DNA of 64,000 bases from Streptomyces davaonensis JCM 4913 (GTDB lineage Bacteria; Actinomycetota; Actinomycetes; Streptomycetales; Streptomycetaceae). The stretch covers positions 930,001-994,000 of the forward strand of contig NC_020504.1 of NCBI RefSeq assembly GCF_000349325.1, written 5' to 3'. Shown here one piece after another: positions 60,988-64,000 of this stretch (the stretch's first letter is position 1; each line of letters starts with the position of its first letter). The position numbers and the translations under genes are program-made. The notes under the pieces were generated by a model. It had not been told where the DNA came from. It did not search any database and saw nothing but the letters and a program-made list of their open reading frames with translations.

Positions 60988-61733
60988 GAAACTTGGCCGG
61001 CCGGGAGGCCGGAGTCCTCGTGCACGTGGCCGTGCGGGTGCGGCGCGAGGGGCGGACGGTGCACCGGGGCCCCGTCCCGCACCGCGAGCACCCGCTCCAG
61101 GACGGTGTCGACACCGTCGCCGGTGCGCGCGCACGACCGTACGATCTCCACCCCGGGATTGACCTGCCGTACATGGGCGTCGAAGGCCGCCGCGTCGAAG
61201 TCTGCCGGTTCGGCCAGATCCGTCTTGGTGAGGACCACCAGATGGGCGGAGCCGAAGGCGGTGGGGTACTTGAGCGGCTTGTCCGCGCCCTCGGTCACCG
61301 CCATGAGGACGATCCGCAAGGTCTCGCCGAGGTCGTAGGAGGCCGGGCAGACCAGGTTGCCGACGTTCTCCACGAAGAGCAGCGCGGTGTCCGGTGGCAG
61401 CCAGTTCGCCACATGCCCGCCCAACTGCCGGGCCTCCAGATGGCACAGGCCGTCGGTCAGAAGTTGCTTGACCGGTGCCCCGGAGCGGGCGAGCCGGCGG
61501 GCGTCGTTCTCCGTCGCCAGGTCGGCGGTGAGCGCGGCCACCGGGATGCCCCGCTCCACCGCACGCGCCAGCACGCCGGCGAGCAGTTCCGTCTTGCCGC
61601 TGCCCGGGCTGGACAGCAGATTGACCACGCTCACCCGGCGCCGGGCCAGGTCGGCCCGCAGGCGCGCGGCCAGGCCGTCGTTCTTCGCCAGGACGGCCTG
61701 GGCGGCGTGGGTGACGTCCTCGGACTCGCACAT
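60984..61733 (-). CDS. hypB: hydrogenase nickel GTPase HypB with C-terminal His tail
   Basis: A 249-residue GTPase that drives nickel insertion. The P-loop is LLSSPGSGKTELL, the switch region VENVGNLVCPASYDLGE carries metal-binding cysteine and the base motif is LTKTDL. The usual N-terminal His stretch and CxxCGC motif are absent. Instead the last 25 residues hold five histidines (225, 232, 234, 236, 238; HPHGHVHED), a likely nickel-binding tail. It follows the protease gene by 54 bp and overlaps hypF. Confidence 0.94.
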   Translation of the reverse strand: MCESEDVTHAAQAVLAKNDGLAARLRADLARRRVSVVNLLSSPGSGKTELLAGVLARAVERGIPVAALTADLATENDARRLARSGAPVKQLLTDGLCHLEARQLGGHVANWLPPDTALLFVENVGNLVCPASYDLGETLRIVLMAVTEGADKPLKYPTAFGSAHLVVLTKTDLAEPADFDAAAFDAHVRQVNPGVEIVRSCARTGDGVDTVLERVLAVRDGAPVHRPPLAPHPHGHVHEDSGLPAGQVS

Positions 61734-61787
61734 GGGCGCAGCTCCTCACGACGGGCTCGGATGAACCGGGACAGGGTGGCGTCCCGG

Positions 61788-62384
61788 TCATCGATCCTCG
61801 ACGTCGCGGGCCGACCGAGCGGCGAGCCCTGCCGCGGACGGGTTCGGGGATTCCTCCGGGCGGCTCAACCGGGGGCTGGACGTGGGATCCGCGAGCAACT
61901 CGGGGACCAAGGCGTGCAGGGCGTCCACGGCCCGCTCGACCGCGTCCGCCACGGGTGCGCTGATGCCGGGGAGGATGTCCTCGTCGCCGCGCGGGCGTAC
62001 CTGGGGTTCGCAGGCCAGCACGAGGACGCGGGGCAGCGGTCCGTCGCCGAGATGGGCGGCCAGGGCGAGCACCTTGGCCGGGTCCATGCCGTGCGCCTCG
62101 GGCGGGGCCGTGGCGCGGGGGCCGCCGGGGAGCTCCGGCTCGATCAGGGACAGCGTGCCGGGCGGGTGGCCCCGTTCGGCCGCGTCGACCAGGACGGTGA
62201 CGTCGTAGCCGTCCAGGAGTTCGTAGGCAAGGTCCAGGCCGCGGATGCCGAAGTCCCGCGCCCGCACCTCGGGCGGCAGGGGGCGCCGCTCCAGGGAGCG
62301 CAGGACCTCGGGGCCGAAGGCGTCGTCCGCGAGGAAGATGTTGCCGACGCCCGCCACCAGCAGCCGCGTACCGGAGCGGGTCAT
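61788..62384 (-). CDS. hupD: hydrogenase maturation protease
   Basis: A 198-residue endopeptidase of the HyaD/HupD/HybD type that removes the C-terminal extension of the large subunit after nickel insertion. The motif VAGVGNIFLADDAFGPEV (GNxxxxDDxFG) carries the nickel-sensing acid, followed by LVDAAERG. The last 40 residues are Ser/Pro-rich and probably disordered. ATG 62384 overlaps the hypX stop (ATGA) and is preferred to a frame extension to 62414. Confidence 0.9.
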   Translation of the reverse strand: MTRSGTRLLVAGVGNIFLADDAFGPEVLRSLERRPLPPEVRARDFGIRGLDLAYELLDGYDVTVLVDAAERGHPPGTLSLIEPELPGGPRATAPPEAHGMDPAKVLALAAHLGDGPLPRVLVLACEPQVRPRGDEDILPGISAPVADAVERAVDALHALVPELLADPTSSPRLSRPEESPNPSAAGLAARSARDVEDR

Positions 62385-64000
62385 CGCGCGTCCCCGCTCA
62401 GTGGCCGGTCGCATCCGCCGGGCTGCTTTCTGACGAAGGCCGACCGCAGGGCGTGGTACGGCGCCCGGAGGTCGAAGAAGACGGCACGCATCCGGGCGAG
62501 TTCGGCCCGCCGGTGGTCCGCGAGCGGGCGCCGCGCCTCGTCGGCCCGCCGTGCCGTGGCCTTCGCGGCGATGCGCCGCGCCAGGTCCGGGTCACCGGCG
62601 AGAGCTGTCGCCCCGCGTTCGGTCGCGGCGGCGAACTCCCGGGCCGGGACGGGCACGAGCCGGTCCACCAGACCGATACGTGCCGCGGTGGCGGCACTCA
62701 GCGGCAGCGCCTCGCTCGTCAGCCGACGGGCCGTCTCCTCTCCGACGCGGCGCGGCAGCGAGTACGTCCAGAACTCCGAGCCGTACAGACCCATCCTGCG
62801 GTAGTGCGGATTGAGGACGGCGCCCGTGCGGCACCACACCTCGTCGGCGGCGAGCGCGAGCATGAGGCCGCCGGCCGCCGCGTTGCCGCCGAGGGCCGCC
62901 ACCACCAGCCGGTCGGTGGTGCGCAGCACCGCCTCGACCAGGTCGTCGATCGCGTGGAGATTCGCCCAGGACTCGCCGGCCGGGTCGCAGGCCGCCTCGA
63001 TGACGTTCAGATGGATGCCGTTGCCGAAGAAGTCGCGCGCCCCACCGAGGACAAGTACCGAGGTGGGGCGAGTGAGCGCGAACCGGTAGGCGGCGAGGAG
63101 CCTGCGGCACTGCTCGGTGCTCATCGCCCCGCCCGGGAAGGAGAAGGTCAGGATGCCGGTGTCGCCGTGCTGCCGGTAGCGGATGTCGGTCCAGGTCCGC
63201 CGGTCGGGGGGCAGTTCGAGCGGGGCGGGGTCCTCCGGCGGTGGACTGTGCCCCGGACCGTCGGCGGCGAAGGAGGCGAGCACGTCGGCCGCCGGGCGGC
63301 GGAACGGGGCGGGGTCACCGGAGTTCTTGCGGGGGCGCAGCTCCGGGATCCACACCGCACCGTCCCGGGTGGCCCGGCAGACCGCCCCCGCGCGTGTGGC
63401 GAGCAGCTCGCCGGGCCGTCCGCGCAGCCGGTCCTCGGGGTGTCCGCCGTGCAGGAACACCTCCCGGCCGAGGATCTCGTCCAGGACGCCGGGCTGCGAG
63501 TCGCCGCCGCGCAGTTTGCGCAGCACGACCTCCGTGCCGTCCGTCCCCCAGTCGATCCGCCGCCGCTCCTGCCGGAAGGCGTCACGCCACACCACGTGCA
63601 CCGCGGGATCGCCCTGCGGGCGCGGCTTGAACGAACCGTCGGCGTAGCGCCGTACGGCCGTGCGGACGGCCGCCGAGGCGGCGTCACCCACCTCGCTCCG
63701 GTACAGGTCGCTCTTGCCCACCGGCGGCACCGGGAACGACTCGGTCGCCCAGATGGGGCCCGCGTCCATCGCCGCCTCGGCCTGGAGCACCGTCACTCCC
63801 CAGTGCGGCGCCGCCTCGGCGATCGCCCAGTCCAGGGAGGACGGTCCACGGTCGCCGGGCGGTCCCGGGTGGACGACGAGGCAGGTGTACTCCCGCCATA
63901 CGTCCTCGGGGAGCGCCGTCTTCAGCATCGGAGCGAGGATCAGCTCCGGGCGCAGCTCGCGCGCGGCGGCACGGACCGCCTCGGGGCCGTGGGAGGCGAG
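62381..64000 (-). CDS. hypX: hydrogenase maturation factor HypX/HoxX (partial, 5' end beyond window)
   Basis: At least 539 residues are visible; the frame is open through the right edge, so the start and first part are missing. The formyl-transferase-like N-terminal region is seen in PELILAPMLKTALPEDVW and VHPGPPGDRGPSSLDWA, followed by the substrate-linker region. The C-terminal half is an enoyl-CoA hydratase-like domain (LVVAALGGNAAAGGLMLALA, LNPHYRRMGLYGSEFW). HypX makes the active-site CO from formyl-tetrahydrofolate through formyl-CoA, which lets [NiFe] hydrogenases be matured under air. First visible gene of the maturation operon; its stop overlaps the protease gene. Confidence 0.93.
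   Translation of the reverse strand, partial: LASHGPEAVRAAARELRPELILAPMLKTALPEDVWREYTCLVVHPGPPGDRGPSSLDWAIAEAAPHWGVTVLQAEAAMDAGPIWATESFPVPPVGKSDLYRSEVGDAASAAVRTAVRRYADGSFKPRPQGDPAVHVVWRDAFRQERRRIDWGTDGTEVVLRKLRGGDSQPGVLDEILGREVFLHGGHPEDRLRGRPGELLATRAGAVCRATRDGAVWIPELRPRKNSGDPAPFRRPAADVLASFAADGPGHSPPPEDPAPLELPPDRRTWTDIRYRQHGDTGILTFSFPGGAMSTEQCRRLLAAYRFALTRPTSVLVLGGARDFFGNGIHLNVIEAACDPAGESWANLHAIDDLVEAVLRTTDRLVVAALGGNAAAGGLMLALAADEVWCRTGAVLNPHYRRMGLYGSEFWTYSLPRRVGEETARRLTSEALPLSAATAARIGLVDRLVPVPAREFAAATERGATALAGDPDLARRIAAKATARRADEARRPLADHRRAELARMRAVFFDLRAPYHALRSAFVRKQPGGCDRPLSGDAR

Noticed and set aside
58660..61791. 1043-codon minus-strand frame containing HypF
   Set aside because: The first 268 codons are an out-of-frame reading of hypB; HypF starts at GTG 60987 with the acylphosphatase domain.

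Overview
The window is a high-GC actinobacterial chromosome segment, almost certainly Streptomyces. Codon third positions are nearly all G or C, GTG starts and four-base stop/start overlaps are common, and it carries a GH46 chitosanase, RsbU-type phosphatases, an SAV_2336-type vWA protein, an ATP-grasp RiPP locus and a group 1h/5 [NiFe] hydrogenase. No tRNA, rRNA, CRISPR array or insertion sequence was seen.

Layout. 1-2689: three alpha/beta hydrolases (the first cut by the window edge) and a metallo-beta-lactamase-fold hydrolase. 2771-10963: a tightly coupled four-gene set, the most unusual part of the window. It encodes a lipase-like hydrolase, a caspase-like protease fused to a VMAP-C-like domain, a MoxR AAA+ ATPase, and a 1319-residue protein that stacks an SAV_2336-type vWA module, a P-loop, an apparently dead trypsin-like domain, an apparently dead caspase-like domain and a complete cold-shock domain. 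This matches the vWA-MoxR-VMAP ternary conflict systems proposed as immune or suicide systems. The caspase gene carries a TTA codon, so bldA control is possible. 10972-14758: an amidohydrolase and TetR repressor divergent from an NCS1 purine/cytosine-type permease. 14923-20256: two consecutive SpoIIE-type phosphatases with sensor domains. 20378-23500: secreted chitosanase, ferredoxin-NADP reductase and a lipoprotein.

23494-30163 (minus): a seven-gene aromatic meta-cleavage-type operon (FAH family, cyclase, FAD monooxygenase, ACMSD-type amidohydrolase, extradiol dioxygenase, FAH family, SDR), with a divergent LysR regulator at 30303. 31405-34583: MFS transporter, quinone oxidoreductase with a divergent ArsR repressor, and a secreted lamin-tail protein. 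34793-37718: a protein of unknown function, a membrane protein with four helical repeats, and a DUF1232-type protein. 37913-39105: a two-gene graspetide (omega-ester peptide) locus of precursor plus ATP-grasp ligase. 39107-44285: a small conserved protein, two small membrane proteins, a GlxA-type regulator, an ABC exporter and an aldo/keto reductase. 44455-49318 (minus): a five-gene branched-chain amino acid (Liv/HAAT) ABC importer.

49654-64000: a high-affinity [NiFe] hydrogenase locus. The structural operon runs on the plus strand (unknown 506-aa protein, small subunit, large subunit, NifU-like, DUF5947, two small proteins, hypA). The maturation operon runs on the minus strand (hypX, protease, hypB, hypF, hypC, hypD, hypE). 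They converge on a 19-bp-stem terminator at 56088-56128. The set would make and mature an enzyme that scavenges trace atmospheric H2 under air. hypX runs off the right edge.
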